DNA of 64,000 nucleotides from Sipunculus nudus (lineage: Eukaryota; Annelida; Sipuncula; Golfingiida; Sipunculidae). A program made the position numbers and the translations under genes. Below the pieces are notes generated by a model. That model made no database searches. It was not told the DNA's origin and was given only the letters and a program-made list of their open reading frames with translations. This document shows, in pieces, positions 48,807 to 61,000 of the stretch; within the stretch, counting starts at the first letter, position 1; each line of letters opens with the position of its first letter. The DNA lies in the NCBI GenBank assembly GCA_026874595.1, contig CM049316.1, positions 49,416,695 through 49,480,694 of the forward strand, read 5' to 3'.

Positions 48807-48954
48807 TGTATTGTAACCCGGACGCCATATTGTGTAACGTAAAAACATACTTTATTATGCCGTAAAACGGATAGCACACCAGGTGACACTGTCGTAAAAG
48901 TGTCGCACATTTTTTATAACTCAGTCCAGTTTGACCCTAGCTTATTATGTTACA
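48807..48954 (-). repeat. 5' LTR of the Mag-like element (148 bp)
   Basis: Same length and ends as 44326-44473, with four differences by eye. Confidence 0.9.
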
Positions 48955-49290
48955 CTGCAACCCTCCTACAGCACTCCTGCACACACAGCAGCTTGAAATC
49001 AAAGGGGTCATAGCCAGCAGCAACCCTCCTACAGCCCTTCTGCAAACACAGCAGCTTCAAATCATAGGGGTCATAGCCAGCAGCAACCCTCCTACAGCCC
49101 TCCTGCACACACAGCAGCTTCAGATCATAGGGGTCATAGCCAGCAGCAACCCTCCTACAGCCCTTCTGCACACACAGCAGCTTCAGATCATAGGGGTCAT
49201 AGCCAGCAGCAACCCTCCTACAGCCCTCCTGCACACACAGCAGCTTCAGATCATAGGGGTCATAGCCAGCAGCAACCCTCCTACAGCAGG
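48955..49290. repeat. 63-bp minisatellite array, right block (~5 units)
   Basis: It continues the array of 41690-44325 immediately after the Mag-like element, mostly with the 'gggtcatagccagca' variant. It ends at 'cctacagcaggtgtaag'. Confidence 0.88.
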
Positions 49291-49364
49291 TGTAAGCATT
49301 TTTGATGCGGGGGTTTAAAATTGATGCGGGCGGTGCCTGAGAACCATACCTTTTATTTATTTTT

Positions 49365-50745
49365 GGCCTTAGATGTCCCCAAAATATCCTACCATACTGA
49401 AAATTGGGTCACTAGGACTTCCTTCGAGATATTAAGGAAAAGCCTCTGTTTTCCATAAAAAAGCCATTGTTACACTTCAAGGCTACCTAATATCAAAACC
49501 ACTGATCTGTTTTTGATCATATTTAGTATTTATATTTTCACATACTTTTTCTATAAACATACCAAAAATTAAAGTATTGCTTACTGATTTGAAGTTATGG
49601 GCCCACATATAATGCATTTTTTAAACAATCAGGAAATATATTTAGTCACATAACATGAGAATTGCTGAAGCTGGAGACTTTTTTTTCAGGAATATACTTT
49701 TATTTAATCAAGATTCAATTGTTTACCCAAAATTAGATATGAATTTTGCAAATTTTTCAAGTTATTAGCATAAATAAAAAATCAATACCTTAAATTTTGT
49801 CCAACTTTGGCAGTGGCACATTTTCCCCTGTAAGCACTGTTGATTTAATTTTCACAGCATATATATATATATATATAAGGATTTAAAATATTTAAAATCT
49901 GAAATTTCAAAGGAATTGATTGAAAAGAGTTGCTTTTATTCAAGTTTTCATACACCTTGTCAAGTGTTGTTTACATCTGGCCCACCTAGTAGTAGTACAG
50001 CCTTCACTTGCATTATGTAACCCACCCCAGGCAGCTTGCCTTGGCTCAGCTTGGCCACTACTAGCAAGCTTCCCCTCTGCCCTCTACTCCAAATCCCCCC
50101 CCCCCCAGATGGTGCATTAACTAGATGAATGTTATAATTTTCTGTATTTAATTCATATTTATTTTTGGCTATGTTACATTTTAGATTTTGTATTGTACCA
50201 CCAGGGTTACAATGATTAAAGTGCACATTTAATTGTGTCCACAAAGTGGTGTATTGCTATGAAAGTGCGGATGTTCATCAGATAAGTTGTTCCTTACTTC
50301 AGGAGAGTAAAAACTTCACCAGATATGAAATTGACTATTAATTCCAGTAAAAAATTATAGCTGAGATAGTAATTAGCACAATGATATTGTTTGTCCCTGA
50401 TTCAACCAACAGTGTGTATACTTTATTTGAAAGATGTTTTTATTTTATCAAATTTACTGAATCTTTTATTTTATTTTGGTGAATAAAACTCCAGTGTGCA
50501 AATCTTTTTAATAGTGATTCAAGGAATAATCTTGAAGATGCTGTGTTGTGGCATTATTTTCATCTAAATTCAGTTTAATATTTGTGATTTAAAAATAATA
50601 AAATGTGTGTATGCATAATATGACCCAATATGTGCTTCTCTTAGCTTCTCATATGCTTATATATATGAAAAGCATTACAATAGAATATTTTGCATTTGCA
50701 AAAATTTCAAACTTCAGCTGAGTGCCGTGACCCATTGGTCCCTTG
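49365..50745 (+). repeat. Family A element, 3' portion (A12)
   Basis: It starts abruptly at 'ttagatgtccccaaaat', follows the internal sequence of A5 (including the poly-C run near 50094-50107), and ends with CAGCTGAG, GACCCATTGGTC and CCTTG. The 5' part is missing next to the minisatellite. The 74 bases before it (49291-49364) show nothing recognisable. Confidence 0.65.
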
Positions 50746-51532
50746 ATTTTTTATCTCATAGATTTTTTAGGGAAAAGGTGGAAAAAAACTTCTTCTCTGA
50801 AACTGTTCAGCCAAATTGTGCAATATTTCACAGAAATCTCTGAAACTATCTCTTTCAAGTTTGTTCGAATGGTTCCAGTTTGATCAGTTTTGGCCAAGTA
50901 AGAGAATGTTGAACATAATCATTTGGCCAAGAAAATGATACTAAAATTACAATATCATAAAGGGCTGGGGCTATCATCACCAAATTTTAAACCAAATCAT
51001 CCTTCACAATCACAGACTACTGAGCACCAACATCAGAACCAACGAGAGTGCCTTGTATTAGTTAATGTAACTAGTTGTACAATCCATGTCAAATAAATGA
51101 AGTTTATATAAAAAAAAGGACATTTACCCATAATTTCTCTGGAAAAGCGGGAGCTAGCATCCCCAAATTTTATGAAGAAATCTTTCATATATCAAATGTT
51201 GTTGGATTTAGTGGTGCCACCCATATTAACTCATATTTTACGGGGGGAAAGCTAAAAAAGCTTCGAATATCTTCTTCTCTTAAATTATTCAGCCAAATGG
51301 TTCATTATTTCACAGAAATTATCCCAGAGAAGAGCTCTCTCAAGTTTGTTCAAATGGTTTTGGTTTGAGGAATTCGAACTTATGGTCATTTGGCCAAGTA
51401 AGTATACTGAAATAACAATCTCAGAAACAACTGGTGCTAGCATCACCATGTTTTGTGCAAATGTTTGTCACATGACTCATATATGAATTTGAGGTATTGG
51501 TGGCACCACCTGCAGCAACCTTTTCTTTTTTT

Positions 51533-53060
51533 ATGCCCCCGCCACAAAGTGGCCGGGGCATATAGTTTTACCCATGTCCGTCATTCCGTCCTTCCGTCAT
51601 TCCGAAATCTAACAGTTGTACGGACTTTTTTTCGCAATGCCTGCAGATATTGGCCTGATTTTTGGTGTGTTGGCAGATATAGACCAGTTACAGATCGAGT
51701 TCGCGTTTCGTCCTGGTTGACCTACTTTTGACCATTTTACGGCTCCTAAATTTCATGAAAAATAGAAATATTCATGACAGATACACATGTACGGACTTGT
51801 TTTCGCAATGCCTGCAGATATTGGCCTGATTTTTGGTGTGTGAGCAGATATAGACCAGTTACAGATCGAGTTCGCGTTTCATCCTGGTTGACCTACTTTT
51901 GACCGTTTTACGGCTCCTGAACATAGAAAATTTCATGAAAAATATGAAATTTCATGACAAATACACATGTACGGACTTTTTTTCGCAGTGCCTGCAGATA
52001 TTGGCCTGATTTTGGTGTGTGGACAGATATAGACCAGTTACAGATCGAGTTCGCGTTTGGTCCCGGTTGACCTACTTTTGACCATTTTACGGCTCCTTAA
52101 CATAGAAAATTTCATGAAAAATATGAAATTTCATGACAAATACACATGTACGGACTTTTTTTCGCAATGCCTGCAGATATTGGCCTGATTTTTGGTGTGT
52201 CAGCAGATATTGACCAGTTACAGAGGGAGTTTGCATTTCGTCCTGGTTGACCTACTTTTGACTGTTTTACGGCTCCTGAACATAGAAAATTTCATGTTAA
52301 ATATATATTTTCATGACAAATACACTTGTACAGACTTTTCTTCACAATACCTGCAGATATTGGCCTGATTTTTGGTGTGTGGGCAGATAATGACCAGTTA
52401 CAGATCAAGTTCACGTTTTGTCCCAGTTGACCTATTTTTGACCGTTTGACGGTGCTCTTACATAGAAAATTTCATAAAAAGGTGCACATGTATGGACTTT
52501 TTTTCACAGTGCCTGCAGATACAGGCCTGATTTTTGGTGTGTAGGCAGATAATGACCAGTTACAGATCGAGTTCTTGTTTTGTCTCAGTTGACCTACTTT
52601 TGACCATTTGACTGCTCCTGAACATAGAAAGTTTCATGAAAAATATAAATTTTCATAACAAATGCATATGTACTGACTTTTTTTCCTCAATGCCTGCAGA
52701 TACCACCCTGATTTTTTTTGTGTGGGCAGATAATGACAGTTACTGATCGAGTTTGCGTTTCATCCCGGTTGACCTACTTTTGATTGTTTTACAGCTCCTA
52801 AACATAGAAAATTTCATGAAAGACAGAAATTTTTATGGAAAATGCACATGTATGGACTTTTTTCACAATGCCTGCATATACTGGCATGATTTTTGGTGTG
52901 TTGCTTGATAATGACCCGTTACAGATTGAGTTTGCATTTTGCCCTTGTTGACCTACTTTTGACCATACGACACCTCCTGAACTAAAAAAATTTTCCAAAT
53001 TTTACAAATGTTTCTAATTTGCCCAAGGTGGGGGCATTCGTGTCGTTCTGACACATCTAG
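51533..53060 (+). repeat. Family B element (B2), 1528 bp, with eight ~180-bp units
   Basis: 5' ATGCCCCCGCC (51533-51543) folds with GGCCGGGGCAT. 'cctgca(g/t)ata' recurs at 51640, 51811, 51991, 52170, 52350, 52512, 52692 and 52871. The 3' end has GGTGGGGGCAT, the hairpin GTGTCGTTCTGACAC and ATCTAG at 53060. Oligo-T lies on the left and TT on the right. Confidence 0.78.
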
Positions 53061-53422
53061 TTCAGTTTTTGTGGTGCCAGCTACGTGATTTTTACGGACA
53101 AAAACCTCATAATTTTAGCCTCTTTCAGTTTAAAAATGTTTTATGATGAAGCTGAATCGTTTAATTTTTCACAGGTATTAAACCAGGGTAGGGTTCTATC
53201 AATTGTATACAAATAGATTCGGTTTGTTGATTTTTGGTAGGGTTGTAGAAAGCTGAAGTTGGTCTTGCAGCCATTAGTAAGCCTATTTCAAACTGAGGAC
53301 TGCAATAGTCTTATTCTGCAAAAGTGTTGTTTCACCTTCTGTAACTTTGCACAAAAATGATTCTTAGGGGGCCTTTGTTCAAGTTAACTTAATTGATTTT
53401 TGGCAGAATTTTTGGACCTTAA

Positions 53423-54804
53423 ACACTTTCACTGCCTATGATGAGTATACACTTCATATTTTCTTATTCCCCCAGTGCCTATGACGGGTATACTCGTCAT
53501 GAATTTTCAGCAATTTTCAGTAAGAAATCTCTTAAATTTATCAATAAACTCTTTGCAGGTGAGTAGTACTTCATTTATAAATAGGTTTCGTGTGATGAAA
53601 TGGAAAAATTTGTAATTCATCAGTGTGCTTGATAACTTAAAAGCAAGAAAGGTGTGGGGAGCGTGAAAACACCAGCGGCTCCCGTCCTTTGCCGTGAAAT
53701 AAGTTCATGACCAGCTGTAGTGTAAAGTTGATACAGTGTAGGAGTATTCCTTAGAATCAAATGAAAGCGAGGATCTGTCTAGTTTTATATTTTGGTGCAT
53801 TTTGGCCACTTACTTTTTGGCTAACCCGCTGGTGAGACCGAGGTGTGACAGATCGCACCTGTGGTGTGAACTCGAGATAGCAAGGCGTTAGGTCGTTTAG
53901 GTTTATACAGCCTATTGCGCATTCAACAACAATAGGGCACGTGTCACTTGCCTGACACCCAGATCAGCAGGGTAATCAGAACACGGCTGCATATTATTGG
54001 TTTGGCTTATTTGGAGTTATTTCACACATCCTATATATTTAGAATAGCAATATGCATGTGTAAGTACCTTCACCAACAAGTGCATGTAAATTGTAAAATT
54101 CTGAAAGCAAACTCAGACGATCACTTGTGGAACATGTTGGCCCTTAGTATACTGATAATCCTAACCGCCCTTTTGAATTCACCATAGCCCCCCCCCCCCC
54201 CCCCCCCCCCCCCGACGTATGACTTTCAGAAAATTTATAATAAAGTATTTATCATTAGCCCTAGAGTTGATCATAATAGGTTACACTTTGATCACTCACA
54301 ATTTTCGTATAATTTCTGGCTTCGTTTGACGGTGACAATGACGAAGGTCCACTGCATCATGCTATTAACTCGCTATGTAAATAACTCTATGACTGTGTGT
54401 AATAAAAAATAATACAATTTTTAGAATTTTATTGATTGGTAGAATCAATTTGTTCGTAATGAAAAGCAAAATAGTATTTTTGTTCAGTAAAAGTACAAGT
54501 TTGTAAAATGAAGGAAAAATAAAAAGCAAAGAGGGGGATTCAAACCTGCGCGATGTTCCATTGCGCGGTACTTGACCTGCAAAATTACCCCATTTCAACA
54601 GATCGATAAAGTGATATTAGAACTTTGAAGATAATAACTGATAATAACTGTAACATCTTCATCTATTATTTCCACTAATATATCAGTGGTTGAACCAAGT
54701 GTGTACAGTGTGTACAGGAGCCACTACTGCGTGAGCCGCTGGACTTTCCTGGTCCTGGTGTAAACATATGAATTCTCTCTCTCTCTCGATTGATCGATCT
54801 ATAG

Positions 54805-54844
<40 letters not shown>

Positions 54845-55190
54845 TATATATATAATGTTTATTAGAAGGTAGAGTTACCCTCCGTTGTAAAGTGCTCTAT
54901 GGCCTACATATATATATATTTTGGCATGTGAGCGTGTATATCTGTGTTTGTTTGCACTTGTTTCCTTTGAAGTCTTTACTGGCTGTAGGCCTAATTAGCT
55001 AATTAGGCCAAAACAGGGTTATCACATCCTTCTGTGCATAACACCTCAGGCAAGTTTTATAGCCCTTGGACCAGGTGGACTTCACACCCTCGTTATCAGC
55101 ATTTCACACCTAGAACTAACTCATCCGGACCTACCTGAGACTGTTGCAGGCCCTGGCACTGGGGGAATATTTGGCTGGGCAGCGAATGTG
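53423..55190. mobile_element. piggyBac-like non-autonomous element with TTAA flanks
   Basis: TTAA lies at 53419-53422 and 55191-55194. The ends are imperfect inverted repeats: ACACTTTCACTGCC on the left and, reversed, CACATTCGCTGCC on the right; ATTCCCCCAGTGCC recurs further inside both. The empty site is visible in E1 ('gaccttaaacaatgaaagg'). The 1768-bp body has a palindromic phrase near ATGACGGGTATACTCGTCAT, a poly-C run (54187-54213), TC/AT microsatellites (54771-54860) and no transposase-like frame. TTAA targeting is the piggyBac hallmark. Confidence 0.75.
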
Positions 55191-56265
55191 TTAACAATGA
55201 AAGGACTTCATCTTTTATTATTCTTTACAATTTAATAAAGACATCCTATGAATAGGTCAGCCTGAAAAAAACACTGTAGCCAAAGTCTTTCCGTATTTGT
55301 GAACAGATTTACCAACAAGCCAAGATTGTGTCTGTATCTATAAATAGCTTGTGCAGACTGCCAACTGTTTCAGATTTGGCCAAATGTCAGTCTGGATCTA
55401 TTTATTGCTTTGGCAAACTGCCAACTGTATCAGATTATGCAACAGGTCAAGAGTTCACTCAGTGCAGCTAGGTACAGGTCAAGAGTTCACTCAGTGCATT
55501 AGCTGCAGCTAGCAGTTTGTTCCAGATCACTCGGGGTAACTGCCTTACTCACTGCTGCACCTGAAAGAGAGGTTTGATGTGTTGGCGTGACATTTTGACT
55601 TGTCCATGCATCTTTGATGGCTTTCTGGTATACAAGATTGGTGTCGCCACCTAAAATAATTTTTGCAATGTACGCTCCTGCTTATTCCTCAGGAGAGATT
55701 TGACATATCACCCTGAAATTATACACGTCAATACATCTCATACACGTCAATACATCTCGGATAGTTTTGTTGTATACAAGACTTGTGGCGCCACCTAAAA
55801 TTGTTTAATGCATTTGTGCACAAAATCCAAGAGTGTTTCTAAGTATCTGCTTGAAATTTTGCATGTGGATACATCTTTGATTGCTTTCTTGTACACAAGA
55901 CTTGTGGTGCCAACTACAATCATTTTTGTGTTGTGTGCACCCATACCAGTATTTCAGCAGTGACATTTGTGTGATTGGTGCTTGTACTTGGTTCAAAATG
56001 TGTAGTACTGGCATTGTACATATACATGTCACACTTGTATGTGAAAAAAAAACAGACCAGCATGGAAGCATCATACCTGAAGTATATCCACTGCACAGGT
56101 TTGCATTAGGCCTGTAGGCCTTGTTTAATTTCAAAGTGAGAATTTGTGTAATTTTTACCAGCCTCCTTGTTTGTGTGAGCTGGTAAATTCAACTATAATT
56201 ATTGAATTAATTAGGAAGTCATCTTTAGATTGCTTCATTTTCCACCTCTCATGCATTCATATCAG

Positions 56266-56380
56266 GTGATTACAAGAACCCAGTGGTGAGGAAGTACACC
56301 CCGATGAGCAGACGGATGAAGTTGATCACCAGACATTATGAAGAAGATGGACTCTGGCTGTGGAAGAGTCATTTTGTAAA
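56266..56380 (+). CDS. Mcr-like protein, exon 5
   Basis: This 115-bp exon follows acceptor ATCAG and precedes donor GTATGT. Its first two bases complete the TGT codon begun by exon 4 and so restore the sixth LDLa cysteine. The frame then reads D-Y-K-N-P-V-V-R-K-Y and a basic stretch (M-S-R-R-M-K-L-I-T-R-H-Y), followed by E-E-D-G-L-W-L-W-K-S-H-F-V-K, ending two bases into a codon. Alpha-2-macroglobulin proteins have an acidic, tryptophan-containing 'E.w.w' segment before the next macroglobulin domain, which this resembles. The following exon was not found in the remaining 7.6 kb. Confidence 0.85.
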
Positions 56381-56429
56381 GTATGTTATCCCAAAGATAT
56401 CCCTTTGTAAGAAATACATCTTAAACTAG

Positions 56430-56582
56430 TGTTTACTCACATATTACATTATATTCCTTTATAATAGCCCAACATGTCCATGATATAAATGAGCTTTATC
56501 AACTCAATGTAGTATTACAATGGTGATACATTTATAGCCCAATCATGATCAGCTGAGTGCCATGACCCATGGGTCCCTTGTT
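56430..56582 (+). repeat. Family A 3'-end fragment
   Basis: It matches the last ~140 bp of A5 ('...ttataatagcccaacatgtccatgat...') and ends CAGCTGAG, GACCCATGGGTC, CCCTTGTT. The sequence between 56583 and 56890 is AT-rich with no feature seen. Confidence 0.65.
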
Positions 56583-58055
56583 TTTTTTTTTTCAGTCTTG
56601 CATTTTTAAATGGTGTCAAACCCAATTTTCATGTATTACACATTACAATATGTTCTTATCAGATTTAGCTTATGCTCATTTGAAAATATAAAATTTTAAT
56701 TTCTTAAAGCTTTATATTTCAGTTTTAATTAAATGTGCCTCATTTTTATTTAAGCTAATCTTTGATGCACATATTATTGTCACATAGTTGAAATAATGAT
56801 ACTCCCAGAAGTATTTGATCATGAGAGGCTCCTGCATCTTGGACATAGTCCAAAAATTGGGACAGTATTAGTTCAGCAAACATTTATTGTATCGCCAGAC
56901 ATAGTCTGGAGATACTATGGTTTAGGCACGGTCGCGCCGCTGCCGCAGAGATTTCTTTTGGACACAATAACTCAAAAAATATTTCACGGATCTTTACCAA
57001 ACTTTGTATATGTATAGATATGGGTGAGAGGACGACGCCTATTTAAAATGAGGTCATGACCTCAACTAGGAGAGTGACCTTGACCTTGAATAGGTTCAAT
57101 TTTGGGGAAAATCACACAAATTCTTAAATATCTCAAGAAAACTTGCATGGATTGATCCCAAAATCAAGTTGATCGAAGATCATGGATAGGGTTGTCATGT
57201 TCCAGAAACTGGTGGCGCCACCTATTATTCTTTACTTGTTTTCATGCCGTTTAATATCCCCAAAATTGCTACTTGACAGTACTGTGGGCATTATAAGTCA
57301 AAAACTAATGGACAGATTTCTTTCATATTATGCAAATACATAGATATGGGTTATGGGATGATTTTTATTTAAATTGGGGTCATGACCTTTCCTATGAGAG
57401 TGGCCTTGACCTTGAATATTGCCATATATGGTGAAAATCACACAAAATCATTAATTTCTCAATAAGGGATGCATGCATTGGTCCAAAAATCAACTTGATA
57501 ACAAGATCTTGGATAGTAATGTCATGTACCGGAAACAGGTGGCGCCACCTGTTATTCTTTTACTTGTTTTCGTGCCGTTTAATACCCCATCATTGCCACT
57601 TAACAGTACATTTATAACCTGTGAGCATTATAAGTCAAAAACTAATGGACAGATTTCTTTCATATTATGCATATGTAACCGTGGGATCGGGGACAAAGGT
57701 CAACTCAAAGGCCATGCAGCTAAAATATCTGTTTATTCGATCCACGGTCGTAGTCCATGGCTTTGGTCATGGCATTGGCCATGGCTGGCGAACCAGAACA
57801 AATGTCTTGAATAACTTGTTCTGTACAGGTATTCTTTCTCGTATATCTTTTACACCATATATATATTAAATTCAATTGCTATCACTGTCTGCAAATTCCC
57901 TTGATCTTGATCTTATCTGAAGTTGCTTGTAGATCTCTTTACAGACAGTGGGCCAAAGCAAGGACCCCACCCTTGTAAGCCTTTACATACCAAGACTTCT
58001 GGGTCATGACACAAAAAAGTTCCCTATCTGTCTTAATTTTATGGGTCATTTTATT

Positions 58056-61000
58056 AGCTCAGCTGACTGTAAGTCATCTGAGCTATAGTCGTGGTCCATT
58101 GTCCGTCGTCCGTCCGTCTGTCCGTCCGTCCGTCCGTCCGTCCGTAGATGTGGCACGTTTTGAAACCGTAAGACCTAGGAATCCAAAATTCAGCATAATG
58201 TTAGATGTCCCCAAGATCTCCTACCAAGCCGAAAACTGGGTCTTTGCGACTTCATTCCTTTGAGAAATTAAGGAAAAACCTCAATTTTTTATTAAAAACC
58301 TATTTTCACACTTCAGGACTGCCTAATATCAAAACCACTCATCTGTTTTTCCTCATATTTCCTATAAATAATCCTCTATATAATTCCTATGTACATGCCA
58401 GAAATTAGGTCTGTATTATATAATTTAAAAAAGTTATGGGCCCAAACATAATGCATTTTGTAAATAATCAGGAAAGAAATTTTATCACTTAACACAAAAC
58501 TTGTTAAAGCTAAGCACTTTTTTTCTAGTAATATTACTTTTATTAATCAAAATTAAATTGTATACCCAAAATTAGATCGAAATCTTATAAATTTTTTAAA
58601 ATATTAGCAAAAATAAAAAATTGGTACCTTAAATTATGCCCAACTTTGACCATGGCACGTTTTTTTGCTGTAACTGCTGTGGATTTAATTTTCACAGCAT
58701 GTTTTTGGTAGCATTTCAACTGTTAACACCAAAAATTTGAAACCAGTTGATCAAAAACTGTAGATTTTATTCAAGTTTTTCAAGCACCATGTCACATATT
58801 GCTAGTGTTATGCAGTTTGCTAGAGCTCAGCTCCCGAGCTTCAGCTCTAAGTTCCTTAAATTTGGCATACAGTTAGATTTCTCCAAAATCCCCTACCATG
58901 CCAAGAATTTGGTCACTAGGACTTAATTCCTTTGAGATATCAATGAAAAACTTCATTTTTCCATTAAAAACCCATTGTTACACTTTAAGACTGCCTAATA
59001 TCAAAACCACTGATCTGACTTTGATCATATATAATATACATATTTTTCTATACATTCGCTATGCACATGCCAGAAATGATGTCAGTATTGTGTATTTTTT
59101 TTTTAAGTTATGGGCCCAAACATAATGCACTTTGTAAAAAATCAAGAAATATATTTACTCCCTTAACAAGGGCATTGCTGAAGCTAGAGATTTTATTGTC
59201 AGGGATGTAACATTATTTAATCAAGATTCAATTGAATACCCAAAATTAGTTCTGAATTTTTCAAATTTTATAAGTTATTAGTATAAATATAAAATTAGTA
59301 CCTTAAATTTTGCCCAACTGTGACCATGGCACGTTTGTTTCCTGAGAGCACTGTTGATATAATTTTCATATCATGCACACATAAGGATTTCAGCTTTTTA
59401 GTTTAGAAAGCTGAAAGAAATTGGCCAAATATTGTAGCTTTTATTAATGTTTTTTATGAGACCCTGTCAGACTTTGGCTCTCTCCAGCCCCTCTTGAGTC
59501 ACCTGTATGTTGACCTTGTTGACCTTTCATCAAATTATGCACGCTTGAGGCGAGAATCCAGGCAGCTTATGGCCAGCCACAGTTGATCCAGGTGTCCAAC
59601 CTAACTCATCTAGTAGTTTTAACCAACAACATAACAATAAACAATTAATTAATAAATTTTTCTTGGTTTTTAATAACAAATTAAAGAAAAATAGAAAAGG
59701 AATTTGTTAGTTTATAATAACAGGAAATTAACTTGCAGTTACTGATGATATAAGAATCTTGTATCGATGGGTAGAATGTCACATATTCCAAATAACACCA
59801 TGCAGTCACCTATGGCATTTTTCAGTTCATTTTTAATGATAAAGAAGTCAATCATATTATTCATTACTAATCATTAGGGATTATATGAAGGAAATTAATG
59901 ATAGACAAAGATGCAGTTGATAATATTAGTCTAGATTCCTACTGTGTCTAGTGTGTACATTGATGTGAAATTAGTCCAAAATGAATTTTTTACAGTTATT
60001 TTTTAATATAAATAAAAGCCATAAAACCAGATACTTATGATCATTATTTAAATGTGTGAATTTTGTATATTCTGGATTCTCAAAATCATTGTTTGGTGAA
60101 AACTGAATAAATACCACACATGGTGCAAATACTTTGTAATTGTATTTAAATATGAATATGATTATGTACTCCATTATAAAATTTCTTGCATAAAGAATGG
60201 GAATTCAGGTAAAAATGAAAGTATATGAATACTTGTGCAAATACTTTCAAAATGTATTCATGAATGCATTCATGAATATATTCTTTAATATTATTTTAAT
60301 AATCATATCAGTTATATTTCATTTTAAAAAATCATATGATTCTCTTATTATTTTTAATAAAAATTATATTTGGGACAATATTTGTAATTTTTTTAATAAA
60401 TAGTTAAACTCTTATATTATATGTTCTGCTTATAAGTTATATGGCCAAGTCAAAATCTGTGTGACAATAGCACTCCATTTTTTAATAAAATAAATGAAAT
60501 CAATCCTCTTCCCTGTCTCCAAAGATACTATCAAAATCATACATAAGCTAAACACCCACAACTCATAATACAGCTTATATTTATTACCACACAAAACCAG
60601 CATGTGCCTCATTTCTAAAAAATATTTTTATGCCCCTGCCACAAAGTGGCCGGGGCATATAGTTTTACCCATGTCCGTCATTCCGTCCTTCCGTCATTCC
60701 GAAATCAAACAGTTGTTTCGCAGTGCCTGCAGATATTGGCCTGATTTTTGGTGTGTAGGCAGATATAGACCAGTTACAGATCGAGTTCCCGTTTCGTCCC
60801 GGTTGAACTACTTTTGACCGTTTTACGGCTCCTAAACTTAGAAAATTTCATGAAAAATAGAAATTTCATGACAAATACACATGTACGGACTTTTTTTCGC
60901 AGTGCCTGCAGATATTAGCCTGATTTTTGGTGTGTAGGCAGATAATGACCAGTTACACATCGAGTTCGCGTTTTGTCCCAGTTGACCTACTTTTGACTGT

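Larger units (their letters stand above)
44326..48954 (-). mobile_element. Decayed Ty3/gypsy LTR retrotransposon, Mag-like, 4629 bp
   Basis: 148-bp LTRs (TGTA...TACA) at both ends differ at four positions by eye. Inside, on the minus strand, are gag, zinc knuckles, protease, RT, RNase H and integrase, the ordinary Ty3/gypsy order. Reading frames change many times, so it is non-functional. It lies inside the 63-bp array, which resumes directly after it; only CT is shared at the two flanks, so no clear 4-6 bp duplication is seen. Short LTRs and the gag/RT style suggest the Mag group, which I have not tested. Confidence 0.9.
50746..56125 (+). repeat. Family E element (E3), 5'-truncated, with two nested insertions
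   Basis: It parallels E1 from the region 'cttcttctctgaaactgttcag' onward. Family B copy B2 (51533-53060) and a TTAA-flanked element (53423-55190) interrupt it. The sequence resumes as in E1 after each ('gaccttaaac|aatgaaagg'). The 3' end has CACAGGTTTGC at 56094-56104, AGGCCTGTAGGCCT and TTGTT at 56125. Confidence 0.68.

Noticed and set aside
54530-54600. tRNA-like stretch on the minus strand (GGTTTGAATCC-type B box)
   Set aside because: The T-arm stem does not pair properly, and the acceptor and D arms cannot be built. At most it is a decayed SINE or tRNA relic.
15072-58408. Recurring ~70-codon frame beginning M-S-P-R-S-P-T-K in family A copies (15072, 28294, 36859, 39480, 58205)
   Set aside because: It recurs because the DNA repeat recurs. 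The second internal unit gives a similar frame, and copies differ at residue-changing positions. No domain or start context supports a protein.
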